From Streptomyces sp. FIT100 (lineage in GTDB: Bacteria > Actinomycetota > Actinomycetes > Streptomycetales > Streptomycetaceae): 64,000 nt of DNA. The position numbers and the translations under genes were made by a program. Shown piece after piece: positions 35,501 through 42,848 of the stretch. Positions within the stretch are counted from its first letter, which is position 1, and the number at the start of each line of letters is the position of its first letter. The stretch lies in assembly GCF_024584805.1 (NCBI RefSeq), contig NZ_CP075715.1:186001-250000 (forward strand), written 5' to 3'. The notes beneath the pieces are model-generated. The model had not been told where the DNA came from and made no database searches. It saw only the letters and a list, made by a program, of their open reading frames with translations.

Positions 35501-38500
35501 GGCCGCCGACGCGGTGCCGACGGTCGACCCCGAGCTGCGCAACAAGACGGTCGGCCCCGCGCCCAAGATCAGGCTCGAGGGCGCGAGCGACCCCACGCGC
35601 ACGGACGACCAGGCCAAGGCCCTCAAGGAGAAGCAGGGCGACATCCATCGCACCGGCCGCGAGGACGCGGCCAAGCCGATGGGCGAGGACCGGATCTTCC
35701 CCGACGCGCCGCGGGAGCGGCTGGTCGGCAAGGCGGGGGGGCGCGCTGGGGGCAAGGGCGGCGCGGCCGGGCTGTCGGCGGGCAGCGCGCCCAAGCCGGG
35801 TGTGGGGGCGGTCGCCAAGCAGGAGCGCGGCGCGGAGATCCAGGGCGCCACCGGGCAGGCGCAGGGCGATCTGGCCGCGAAGGAGAAGGAACAGCAGCAG
35901 GGCGAGCAGCGGGCCAAGCAGGAGAAGCAGACCGAGATCGACCGTGAGGTCACCCGGAACGCGGAGAAGCAGACGGCCGAGCGCGGCCGGGCGGCCGAGG
36001 AGGCCGGGCGCGAGCGGGAGAGCTGGCGCGAGGAGCAGGACCGGAGGATCGAGGAGGCCGACAAGGACTCCGAGAAGGAACACACCGCCAAGAACAAGGA
36101 GATCGTCAAGGCGCGCGACGACAAGGACAAGGAGGTCGGCGAGCGCAAGGACAAGGACAACGCGCAGATCGACACCGAGCGCGAGAAGGCGGAGAAGGAG
36201 GCCGAGAAGAAGAAGGAGGAGAACAAGCCGTCGGGGGGCTTCTTCGGCTGGGTCGCCGACAAGGTGAAGAGCGCCTTCAACGCCATCCTCGACGCGGTCA
36301 CCAAGGTCTTCGACGCCGCGCGCGCCGCCGTCAACTCCATCATCGACACGTTCAAGGAGTGGGCCGACAAGGCCATCGACTTCGTGCGCGACCTTGCCGT
36401 CAAGGCGATCAGCGCGCTGGCGGACGTGCTGATCGCGATCGGCGACGTCCTGCTCGCGGCCTTCCCGGAGCTGCGGGACAGGTTCCGCAAGGCGATCGAG
36501 GGCATGCGCGACCGGGCCATCGCGGCGGTGAACGCCCTGGCGGACGGTCTCAAGCAGGCGGTGAACGCGTTGCTCGACGCCTTGGCGGCGGGCCTGAACG
36601 CACTCCTGGACGTCCTCGAAGCGGGCCTCAAGGCCGTCATCAAGATCTACCAGGCCGTCATCCTGGGAGCGATCAAGTTCGCGCAGGCGGCGATCGAGGC
36701 GCTCGGCAAGTTCGCGGCGCTGGTCGCCGACATCGCACCGGACCCGGGCGGCTGGATCGGCAAGGCAGGCAGCTCGGCGAAGGCGGGCATCACCGACCAT
36801 CTGTGGGGCGCCATCAAGACCGGCGTGAAGCGGTGGTTCGACACCAAGGTCGAGGGCATCCTCGGGCTCGGCAAGGCCGTGATCAACGTCCTGGTGAAGG
36901 GCTGTGTCTCGGTCAAGCAGATCGGGAAGATGACGTGGGACGCGATCATCGGGTCGCTGCCGATGATGATCGCGTCGATCGTGATCGAGAAACTCGTCTC
37001 GATGATCATCCCCGCGGCGGGGGCGATCCTGACGATCGTTCAGGGGCTGATGGCGGCCTGGCAGAGCATCAGCTCCATCCTGTCCGCCTTCGGCAAGTTC
37101 TGGGCCTATCTCAAGGCGGTCAAGGCGGGCCCGGCGGCCTGCCTCTTCGCGGAGGCGGTCGCCGCCGGGATCGTCGCGCTGCTGGACTTCATCGCCAACT
37201 TCCTGATGATCCGCCTCGCCGGCGCGACCAAGGGCGTGGGCAAGCGTCTCAAGGCGATGGCAGAGAAGATCATGCAAGGTCTCAAGAAGACGGGCAAGGG
37301 AGCACGGAAGGCCGCCGGCGGAGCCGTGAACCGCGCCCGCGGTGCGGTCCGCAGGGCAACTCAGGTGCTACGCAGGCCCGTACGGCCCGGGAAGGCTGCC
37401 GACAGTGCTGTCCCGGGACGCCGCCCGGTCCCGGCGGGCCCCGCTGCGGACGGGCCCAGGAAGGACACGACACCTGCCAGGGCTCCGGAGGACAAGAGGA
37501 ACTCCCGGCCCGACAGGACCCCGGAAGCCGACACCGAGAAGGACACCGCACAGGACACGGCACCCGCGTCCGGCGAGGCCCGGCCCGACAGGACCCCGGA
37601 ACCCGGCAGCACGAAGGACACGGCACAGGACAGGACGCCCGAGAGCAAGAAGGACACCGAACCCGACAGGACCCCCGAGCCCGACAGGAAGAGCACCGAA
37701 CCACGGAAATCCGCGGAGCCCGTCAAGAGGAACTCCCCGCTGGGCAACGCACTGAAGAAGATCAAGAAAACCGTGGGAACAGCCCTCAAGAAGGTGCGCA
37801 ACGCCGGGCGCACACTGGGCAGGAAGCTCCGCAAGAGCAGGGTCGGGCAGGCTCTGCGGAAGAGCGCCAAGCAGCTCCATTCCAAGACCCTCGGGAGAAT
37901 GCGGCGCCTCAAGGATATCCGTCGCTCCCGTCGGCTCGATGAAGACCGGGCGGCGCAGCGGAACAGGCAGCGCGAGGAACAGGAAAAGCGCGACAAGGAA
38001 TCGACCGAGAACGTCGGACGACCGACGGTGAAGGCATCGTTCACCATGGACGGTGAACGTCACCGGATGGTCCTCAAGCCCTCGGGCCCCGACGTGTCGG
38101 TGAATATGGAATCCAGGCTCCTACCGCTGGAGGACAGATACAGGGCCGCCTACAACGAAATCGAGTTCTTCAAGGCATACGTAAGCCGCATCGAGGATGC
38201 GGAAACCCGCAGGCGCTTCGAGGTGGAGTTGCTGGACGAAGTCAGCGACTTCCAGGTCGACAGTGTGAAGCAGTACAAGGCCGCCTTCAAGGAGGCATTC
38301 CCGCATCGCGCGAACGAGCCACTCGGCCTGACGCGCCAGCAGCAAGCCGCGTCGCGGGCAAGAGTGCAGCAACTGGTGTGGCAGCTTCGCGGTATGAACC
38401 GAAAGATCACCCGGTGGGCCAATCTGAACGGGATCACCAATCTCGATCAGAACGAAATAGGAAAGGGCATCGCGAAGAAGGGTGAGCGCATCTGGGATGA

Positions 38501-38894
38501 GCGGTACCGGAACATCAAGAAGACCATCGACGGCGTGGTACTGCGGTTCCAGTACAAGGGCCGCAATCTCCAGTACGTCGGCAGCCTGAAGAACGAAGGG
38601 CAGCGAGGACCGCACAAGGGGCGGACCGCCTTCAACATCAACGATTTCGACGTGGATCTCTTTGTCGTACATCCGGCCGAATGGCGGAAGTGGCTTCCCA
38701 TCATCACCGAAGAGGCCCCGCAAATGGTCAGCAACGGAAAGATATTTCCGATCTGGCCCCAGATGCGAGAGCTGTACAACCTCGGTCGCAGTGTGGGCAA
38801 AGCACTGACCCGGGTGCTCCGAGGAAGGGTCAAGGACTCCCGGAAGTTCACGGACGAAACAGACATTGTCCTCCGTGAGAAGGATTCGTACTGA
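32586..38894 (+). CDS. Giant DUF4157 protein: CIS cargo/toxin carrier with NTase-like C-terminal domain
   Basis: 2102 aa. Residues ~40-120 are a DUF4157 module with the zinc metallopeptidase-like motif HELLHT (H108, E109, H112), the marker of eCIS-associated cargo. Then: Glu/Arg-rich coiled region (~280-480), long acidic Pro/Ala-rich disorder (~480-1080), charged coiled coil (~1079-1215), hydrophobic/amphipathic helices resembling tape-measure or pore-forming segments (~1219-1568), DRTPEP-type repeats (~1630-1700), and a Lys/Arg-rich stretch (~1715-1810). The C-terminal ~290 residues differ in composition and carry YVGSL (G1999, S2000) and DFDVDLFVV (D2022, D2024), a nucleotidyltransferase-like GS...DxD pattern. 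Overlaps the small upstream gene. Cargo role: strong inference; enzymatic activity: tentative. Confidence 0.85.
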   Translation: MSTSHAQEGRSDQQSAGRRRRKDRAASRAPEPKNIVSGAGQPLDLSVRRELEEQLGHDFGRVRLHTGRDASALTEMLGADAVAVGQDIFFREGAYRPGTADGQRLLAHELLHTVQNPDGLGALRAGRDLGAVSLPQQAIEREAESAARSLVREREPAAPEVERDEATPGWLRYATVDADRHRMEQLDPATLVDRLANGLLRSLRGDPADLSGRVRLELARLSPQLQDSVLDRLETRLLAPEYDRLLDLAERSDAGPPELQPAGVPEPEPDLFAELGVERTRWEREEEADRGAENQRAEDAREERQDARARDEEQGGDRTRARADAAAEDQEAAQRTEQEDERARSREQAEQERAQEEEKQDQDRQRVDETADERAQDRQEGTEQAKEERKAQRDREEKDPAQADAPGADKRKRKDDATKPADGSKREDVDPKAKERPGPVRPEKVDERAERADSALSEHGLHEKDEDEGEPREEEKPLGLEAGAEREIGGGEDTGGGGHGSSPGRPRPRAAAPAGPAVDEIELSEDSSPNAVANALAFPEPIPDDEAEQDGGRSAARGETSPGERSEPEESDAADTGQDQEIGPDPQAAGKEDPAPETEEPGSVQQPDGAGAKAGEDPAAPESEAPGTEEGTPDAQEAPQEVQKDKDQRDEAEERDREGGTRGTAAEKPRTRSSAPAAREERDGPAGPAPASGLTPAGPRTERTPVEDRRPSPAVQRTTEPLKGDHDAPAPKSVIPKESGAGAAPSGTVGGSASAGPSAAAGPGSAPSTAQAAMSPAAEQAESPGRLGAPAPEGAKAQPEASLEKDGGGCAPPEPAAEKEEGAGGCGGGGGEAAPEEKQPEPPDVSGQDPKAAVATVGKLAPDQAAAAMPGVDRAADRKVGEEQRRLDAAPPERERPSGAPRTQSGPPESAAPAAPVTGKVEKLGPEDQGDKQRAKGSEKAQGAKPTDSTPPPQVPAAGKELSAEDAQSVDAAADAVPTVDPELRNKTVGPAPKIRLEGASDPTRTDDQAKALKEKQGDIHRTGREDAAKPMGEDRIFPDAPRERLVGKAGGRAGGKGGAAGLSAGSAPKPGVGAVAKQERGAEIQGATGQAQGDLAAKEKEQQQGEQRAKQEKQTEIDREVTRNAEKQTAERGRAAEEAGRERESWREEQDRRIEEADKDSEKEHTAKNKEIVKARDDKDKEVGERKDKDNAQIDTEREKAEKEAEKKKEENKPSGGFFGWVADKVKSAFNAILDAVTKVFDAARAAVNSIIDTFKEWADKAIDFVRDLAVKAISALADVLIAIGDVLLAAFPELRDRFRKAIEGMRDRAIAAVNALADGLKQAVNALLDALAAGLNALLDVLEAGLKAVIKIYQAVILGAIKFAQAAIEALGKFAALVADIAPDPGGWIGKAGSSAKAGITDHLWGAIKTGVKRWFDTKVEGILGLGKAVINVLVKGCVSVKQIGKMTWDAIIGSLPMMIASIVIEKLVSMIIPAAGAILTIVQGLMAAWQSISSILSAFGKFWAYLKAVKAGPAACLFAEAVAAGIVALLDFIANFLMIRLAGATKGVGKRLKAMAEKIMQGLKKTGKGARKAAGGAVNRARGAVRRATQVLRRPVRPGKAADSAVPGRRPVPAGPAADGPRKDTTPARAPEDKRNSRPDRTPEADTEKDTAQDTAPASGEARPDRTPEPGSTKDTAQDRTPESKKDTEPDRTPEPDRKSTEPRKSAEPVKRNSPLGNALKKIKKTVGTALKKVRNAGRTLGRKLRKSRVGQALRKSAKQLHSKTLGRMRRLKDIRRSRRLDEDRAAQRNRQREEQEKRDKESTENVGRPTVKASFTMDGERHRMVLKPSGPDVSVNMESRLLPLEDRYRAAYNEIEFFKAYVSRIEDAETRRRFEVELLDEVSDFQVDSVKQYKAAFKEAFPHRANEPLGLTRQQQAASRARVQQLVWQLRGMNRKITRWANLNGITNLDQNEIGKGIAKKGERIWDERYRNIKKTIDGVVLRFQYKGRNLQYVGSLKNEGQRGPHKGRTAFNINDFDVDLFVVHPAEWRKWLPIITEEAPQMVSNGKIFPIWPQMRELYNLGRSVGKALTRVLRGRVKDSRKFTDETDIVLREKDSY

Positions 38895-38945
38895 ACAGCC
38901 GAGCCCGGGAACTGATTGCACCCGTGCCACGGAAAGGTGCCACAA

Positions 38946-39338
38946 ATGCCGGAATGCACATACCTGGAATTCTCGATCCGCACAGATGCCACGATGACGA
39001 CGGAGGAAATGGCCAGGAGAGCGGCCCGGGCTTTGGACTGCGTGTTCGAGAAGGGCTACCACCTGGAAACCCCGGCCTGGACCACGAAGTTCCTCGGTAT
39101 GGAGGTCCACCTCTATGAATGGCGCGGTGTCGGCAACACCAGGATCTTCAGGCTGCACGGCAGGATCAATCGGAGGAAGTACTCCGGCACGCGAGAGGGA
39201 GAGGAGGTCACCTTCCTGAAGACGAACATCGACAGACAAGTGATCGACCTCCTCGGCATGCAGGGGGCAGGGCAATGGCGTACCCCTTCCAAGGCCGATA
39301 TCGCAGCGGAGATCGCCTTCGGTTCCGCAGGCGATTGA
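38946..39338 (+). CDS. Candidate immunity protein for the DUF4157 cargo
   Basis: 130 aa. ATG at 38946 with GAAAGG 8 nt upstream, 51 bp after the cargo stop. An in-frame TTG at 38916 is less likely. No family recognised; predicted mixed alpha/beta (CTYLEFSIRTDATMTTEEMA, TKFLGMEVHLYEWRGV, DRQVIDLLGM). G+C is clearly lower than in the structural genes on either side and matches the cargo C-terminus. Position, size, composition and lack of any structural-gene likeness fit an immunity or antitoxin role, as in polymorphic toxin loci. Alternative: a chaperone specific for the cargo tip. Confidence 0.65.
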   Translation: MPECTYLEFSIRTDATMTTEEMARRAARALDCVFEKGYHLETPAWTTKFLGMEVHLYEWRGVGNTRIFRLHGRINRRKYSGTREGEEVTFLKTNIDRQVIDLLGMQGAGQWRTPSKADIAAEIAFGSAGD

Positions 39339-39398
39339 CCTTTCACCGGCTCCACGGAGAACGGAAACAGCAGCAGACCTCGTGAAGGTACAGGTGCA

Positions 39399-40064
39399 AT
39401 GACCCGCTACGCCGACATACCCAAGCCCATCCGCTCCGGCATCGTCATCGTCGACCCCGAGCGCGGTACCCCCCAGCGCATCATCGTGCTCCAGTTCAAC
39501 CCCGACACCCTGGAGCGCTCCGTCGCGCCCCAGTCCGCCGGCGGAGGCGGGGACGCCGGCGGTGGGGGAAGCGGAGGGGACAGGAACGAGGCGCTCAGGC
39601 TCAAGGGGCCCGCGCAGGAGACGTGGAAGTTCACCGCGGAGATCGACGCGACCGACCAGTTCGAGGTGGCGGCGCCGGACGGGATCCATCCGCAGCTCGC
39701 CGTCCTTGAGATGCTCGTGCAGCCGACGACCGCGCAGTTGCGCGAGGCGACCCGGCTGACGCAGAAGGGGACGATCGAGATCAGTCCGATCGAGACGCCG
39801 CTGACGCTCTTCACCTGGGGCAGCAAGCGCGTCATTCCCGTGCGTCTCACCGAACTCTCCGTCAACGAATCGGCGTTCGACGTGCAGCTCAATCCGATAC
39901 GGGCGAGCCTCGGCATCGGGATGAAGGTGCTGACGGTCAGCGATCTGCCGGCCGGGCACCGGGGGGCGGATCTGTACATGGCGCATCTGGCGCAGAAGGA
40001 GCGGCTCGCCGGGGCCGCGCGGGGCGGGCGGCTGAGTGAGCTCGGGCTGGGAAGGGGGCTGTAG
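39399..40064 (+). CDS. cis7: CIS tube-initiator/baseplate protein (Pvc7-like)
   Basis: 221 aa. The opening SGIVIVDPERGTPQRIIVLQFNPDTLERSV is typical of the CIS tube protein/Afp7 family that joins the first tube ring to the hub; WKFTAEIDATDQFE and the RLTELSVNESAFDVQLNPIRASL end are also family-like. A Gly-rich insert (GGGGDAGGGGSGG) lies at about 48-60. In Afp7/Pvc7 a LysM domain follows in the same polypeptide; here a LysM-like protein is encoded separately by the next gene, which begins 3 bp downstream. ATG with GAAGG upstream. Confidence 0.85.
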   Translation: MTRYADIPKPIRSGIVIVDPERGTPQRIIVLQFNPDTLERSVAPQSAGGGGDAGGGGSGGDRNEALRLKGPAQETWKFTAEIDATDQFEVAAPDGIHPQLAVLEMLVQPTTAQLREATRLTQKGTIEISPIETPLTLFTWGSKRVIPVRLTELSVNESAFDVQLNPIRASLGIGMKVLTVSDLPAGHRGADLYMAHLAQKERLAGAARGGRLSELGLGRGL

Positions 40065-40066
40065 AC

Positions 40067-40420
40067 GTGATGGAGCCGTACGAGAGCGCGCTGGACTCGA
40101 TCCCGGGATCGCACCCGTATCCGCGGACCAGTCGGTACCACGACGCCGAGATCGGGGTGCACACCCGGCCGGACGGGACCGAAGTGCGCTACACCAGGCG
40201 GCGGTTGCTGCCGCCGCTGCCCGAGGCGGCGGGCGACGACACCGCGCCGCACACCGTGAGCACCGGCGAGCGGCCCGACCATCTCGGGCAGCGCCACTTC
40301 GGCGATCCCGGGCAGTGGTGGCAGATCGCGGACGCCAATCCCGTGCTCGACCCCGGCGAGCTCACCGCCGAGCCGGGGCGGGAGATCCGGATACCGCTGC
40401 CGGGCGGTTTCCATGGCTGA
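40067..40420 (+). CDS. LysM-like small baseplate protein
   Basis: 117 aa; GTG start (an ATG follows as codon 2) 3 bp after the preceding stop. The C-terminal half, DHLGQRHFGDPGQWWQIADANPVLDPGEL, followed by GREIRIPLPGG, is a LysM-like pattern as used in phage/CIS baseplates to hold the hub-tube junction. The N-terminal half (YPRTSRYHDAEIGVHTRPDGTEVRYTRRR) is strand-rich. It overlaps the hub gene by 8 bp. Probably the detached C-terminal part of the Pvc7 unit. Confidence 0.78.
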   Translation: MMEPYESALDSIPGSHPYPRTSRYHDAEIGVHTRPDGTEVRYTRRRLLPPLPEAAGDDTAPHTVSTGERPDHLGQRHFGDPGQWWQIADANPVLDPGELTAEPGREIRIPLPGGFHG

Positions 40421-41552
40421 CGAGCCGATCGGCACCGGGCCGGTCCATCTCACCCTGCACATGGGGCCGAAGCTCACCCGTCCCGTGCCGGCGGAGGTGA
40501 CCGAGGCGCTGCTGTCCGCACAGGTCACCAGCACCGCCGGGGAGCGCAGCGGGTTCCAGCTGGCCTTCGACCTCACCAAGAAGGGGCTGATCACGCGGCG
40601 GCTGCTGCCGGAGGGGTACTTCGACCCGAAGACCCGGGTCATCGTCACGACCACCGTCAAGGGCACCCCGACCGTCATCCTCGACGGGCTGATCGTCCGT
40701 CAGGAGGTCGGGGCGAGCAACCAGCCCGGCCAGACGACGCTCACCGTGACCGGCGAGGACCTGACGCTGCTGATGGACCTGGAGGAGCGGACCGACCGCT
40801 ACCCCAACCTCGCGCCGTCGCAGCGGGTCGAGCGGATCCTCGCCACGTACGCGGACTACGGCATCGACGCCCGCATCATCCGCGAGCAGGTGCAGCAGCC
40901 GCCCCGCGAGCAGCTGCGCGTCGAGTACCAGACCGGCACCGACCTGCAGTACGTCCACGACCTCGCGCGGGCCAACGGCTACACCTTCTATCTGGACCCG
41001 GGACCGGTCCCCGGCAGGTCCACCGCCTTCTGGGGCCCCGAGCAGCGGCTCGGCCTGCGCCAGCACGCGCTCAACGTCAACATGGACAGCAACTCCACCG
41101 TAGACCAGCTGACCTTCGCCTATGACGGGACCGCCAGGGAGGAGCCGCAGGCCCGGGTCCAGGACCCGCGGACCCGTGACGTACGGCTGCTGGCCCAGCC
41201 CGACATCAGCCCGCTGCGGCCCCCGCTCGGCCTCCGTGCCTCGCCGGCGCTGAAGCGCAGGACGCTGTCCGGCACGGCGAAGAAGGAGCTCGGGCAGGCC
41301 GAGGCCGAGGCGCTGGCTCGGGCGGCGCTGTCGGCGGACGCGATCTCCGGGTCGGGGTCGCTGGACGTCAACCGGCACGGCTACGTCCTGCGGCCGCGGG
41401 AGCTGGTCGGGGTCCGCGGCTCCGGCGTCACCTACGACGGCGACTACTACGTCAAGTCCGTCACCCACAACCTGCGGCCCGGCTCGTACCAGCAGAACTT
41501 CACGCTGTCCCGCGAGGGCCTGATCGCCCGCAGCAGGACCGTGCGTCCGTGA
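40413..41552 (+). CDS. CIS baseplate hub (gp27/phage late control D-like)
   Basis: 379 aa. Family markers: late-control-D-type middle TDRYPNLAPSQRVERILATYADYGID, TGTDLQYVHDLARANGYTFYLDPG, and a C-terminal barrel ending GVTYDGDYYVKSVTHNLRPGSYQQNFTLSREG. It corresponds to the N-terminal half of Pvc8/VgrG (gp27-like trimeric hub), with the spike half encoded by the next gene. Forms the central platform on which the tube is built. Overlaps the LysM gene by 8 bp. Confidence 0.9.
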   Translation: MADEPIGTGPVHLTLHMGPKLTRPVPAEVTEALLSAQVTSTAGERSGFQLAFDLTKKGLITRRLLPEGYFDPKTRVIVTTTVKGTPTVILDGLIVRQEVGASNQPGQTTLTVTGEDLTLLMDLEERTDRYPNLAPSQRVERILATYADYGIDARIIREQVQQPPREQLRVEYQTGTDLQYVHDLARANGYTFYLDPGPVPGRSTAFWGPEQRLGLRQHALNVNMDSNSTVDQLTFAYDGTAREEPQARVQDPRTRDVRLLAQPDISPLRPPLGLRASPALKRRTLSGTAKKELGQAEAEALARAALSADAISGSGSLDVNRHGYVLRPRELVGVRGSGVTYDGDYYVKSVTHNLRPGSYQQNFTLSREGLIARSRTVRP

Positions 41553-41586
41553 CAGACCAGACCAGGAAGACCCAGGAGACGTACGT

Positions 41587-42111
41587 ATGGCGGCATCGAA
41601 CAACCGCATCCTCGGCAAGTTCCGGGGCCGGGTGATCGACAACAGGGACCCGCTGCGGCTCGGGCGCATCACGGCGCAGGTGCCGGACGTGCTCGGCGAC
41701 GAGGCGTCCACGTGGGCGCTGCCGTGTCTGCCCTTCACCGGGCGCCGGTCGGGCCAGTACGTCGTGCCCGAGATCGGGGCCGGTGTGTGGATGGAGTTCG
41801 AGCAGGGCGATCCCAGCTTCCCGATCTGGACGGGGAGCTGGTACGGGGACGCCTCCGAGCTGCCGCCGCGGGCGAGCGCCGAGCTGCCCGCCTCGCAGCC
41901 CGTCGTCATCCAGACCCCGGGCGATCACAAGCTGGTGATGTCGGACGTGCCCGGCGGTACGGGGATTCTGCTGGAGGCCAGGGGCGGCGCGTACATCCAG
42001 ATCGACGAGAAGGGCGTGACCGTCGGCAACGGCAAGGGCGCGTCGATCGTGCTGATCGGCGACGAGGTCAACATCAACGAGGGCCGGCTGATCGTGCCCA
42101 AGAAGCGCTAG
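41587..42111 (+). CDS. CIS spike protein (gpV/gp45-like)
   Basis: 174 aa. The OB-fold N-terminus FRGRVIDNRDPLRLGRITAQVPDVLGDEAS and GAGVWMEFEQGDPSFPIWTG are typical of baseplate assembly protein V/VgrG OB domains. The C-terminus has the regular DHKLVMSD, GILLEARGGAYIQIDEKGVTVGNGKG pattern of a triple-stranded beta-prism needle. It acts as the central spike beneath the tube and receives the PAAR tip encoded next. AGGAGA before the ATG. Confidence 0.92.
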   Translation: MAASNNRILGKFRGRVIDNRDPLRLGRITAQVPDVLGDEASTWALPCLPFTGRRSGQYVVPEIGAGVWMEFEQGDPSFPIWTGSWYGDASELPPRASAELPASQPVVIQTPGDHKLVMSDVPGGTGILLEARGGAYIQIDEKGVTVGNGKGASIVLIGDEVNINEGRLIVPKKR

Positions 42112-42129
42112 GGAAGAACGGGGAGTTAC

Positions 42130-42468
42130 GTGTTGTCCGGGAATCTCGTGAACGGCGGTACCACCATCAGCTGTCCGCACGGCGGCAGGGTGGCGGCCGC
42201 CGCCGCCCCGTCGTCCGCGGTCCGTGTCGACGGCCAACCCGTGCCCGCCGCAGACGGTGTCTTCACCGTCAGCGGCTGCCCGCACACGGTCGACGGCGTG
42301 CCACAGCCCTGTACGACGGTGCGCTGGACGCCGGCGGCCGGCGGTGTGCTGATCGACGGCGCGCCGGTGCTGCTCCACACGACGTCGGCCGTCTGCTTCA
42401 GCGCCGCACTGGTGCCGCAGGGCCCGCCCACCGTCAGGACCGCGGAGCGGGAGGTGGCTTCCCGGTGA
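42130..42468 (+). CDS. cis10: PAAR-like spike tip protein
   Basis: 112 aa; GTG start after GGGGAG. Gly/Thr-rich N-terminus NLVNGGTTISCPHGG, then CPHTVDGVPQPCTTV, GVLIDGAPVLLHTTSAVCFS. The Cys-Pro-His pairs plus a later His/Cys are positioned to bind a metal at the point, as in PAAR and PAAR-like/DUF4280 tips. It would sharpen the spike. Ends in a GTGA overlap with the gp25-like gene. Confidence 0.82.
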   Translation: MLSGNLVNGGTTISCPHGGRVAAAAAPSSAVRVDGQPVPAADGVFTVSGCPHTVDGVPQPCTTVRWTPAAGGVLIDGAPVLLHTTSAVCFSAALVPQGPPTVRTAEREVASR

Positions 42469-42848
42469 GGGCGAGGACCGTGCGCACCGACATCGCGTTT
42501 CCGTTCCGGACCGATCGCCGCGGGCGCACCGCGCACGCCGCGTACGACGAACATGTCCGCGATCTGATCGAGCAGTTGCTGTTCACCAGCCCCGGTGAGC
42601 GTGTGATGCGCCCCGACTTCGGCTGCGGGCTGCTCGATCTGGTCTTCACGCCCAACAGCCCGGAACTGGCCTCCGCGCTGGAGCTTTCGGTGCAGGCCGC
42701 GCTCCAGCGCTGGCTGGGCGAGCTGATCGAGGTGGAGGCCCTGGACGTGGTGAGCGAGGAGAACGTGGTCCGGGTGTATCTGCGCTATGCGGTGCGCTCC
42801 ACCGGGAGCCGGCGCGACGAGGTCTTCGAGGGGAGCGGGCCGGCATGA
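42465..42848 (+). CDS. cis9: Baseplate wedge protein (gp25-like)
   Basis: 127 aa. The GTG at 42465 overlaps the previous stop and has GGGAGG about 9 nt upstream. The core is the gp25/lysozyme-like fold: AAYDEHVRDLIEQLLFTSPGERVMRPDFGCGLLDLVF, the most conserved motif of gpW/gp25 proteins, followed by ELIEVEALDVV and the sheath-like C-terminal strand VVRVYLRYAV. It starts sheath assembly on the baseplate. The stop overlaps the following ATG. Confidence 0.93.
   Translation: MRARTVRTDIAFPFRTDRRGRTAHAAYDEHVRDLIEQLLFTSPGERVMRPDFGCGLLDLVFTPNSPELASALELSVQAALQRWLGELIEVEALDVVSEENVVRVYLRYAVRSTGSRRDEVFEGSGPA

Noticed and set aside
32244..37277. Minus-strand open frame of 1677 codons opposite the DUF4157 gene
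   Set aside because: Low-complexity Leu/Arg-rich complement of the Glu/Lys-rich coding strand; the plus frame has DUF4157 and operon overlaps.
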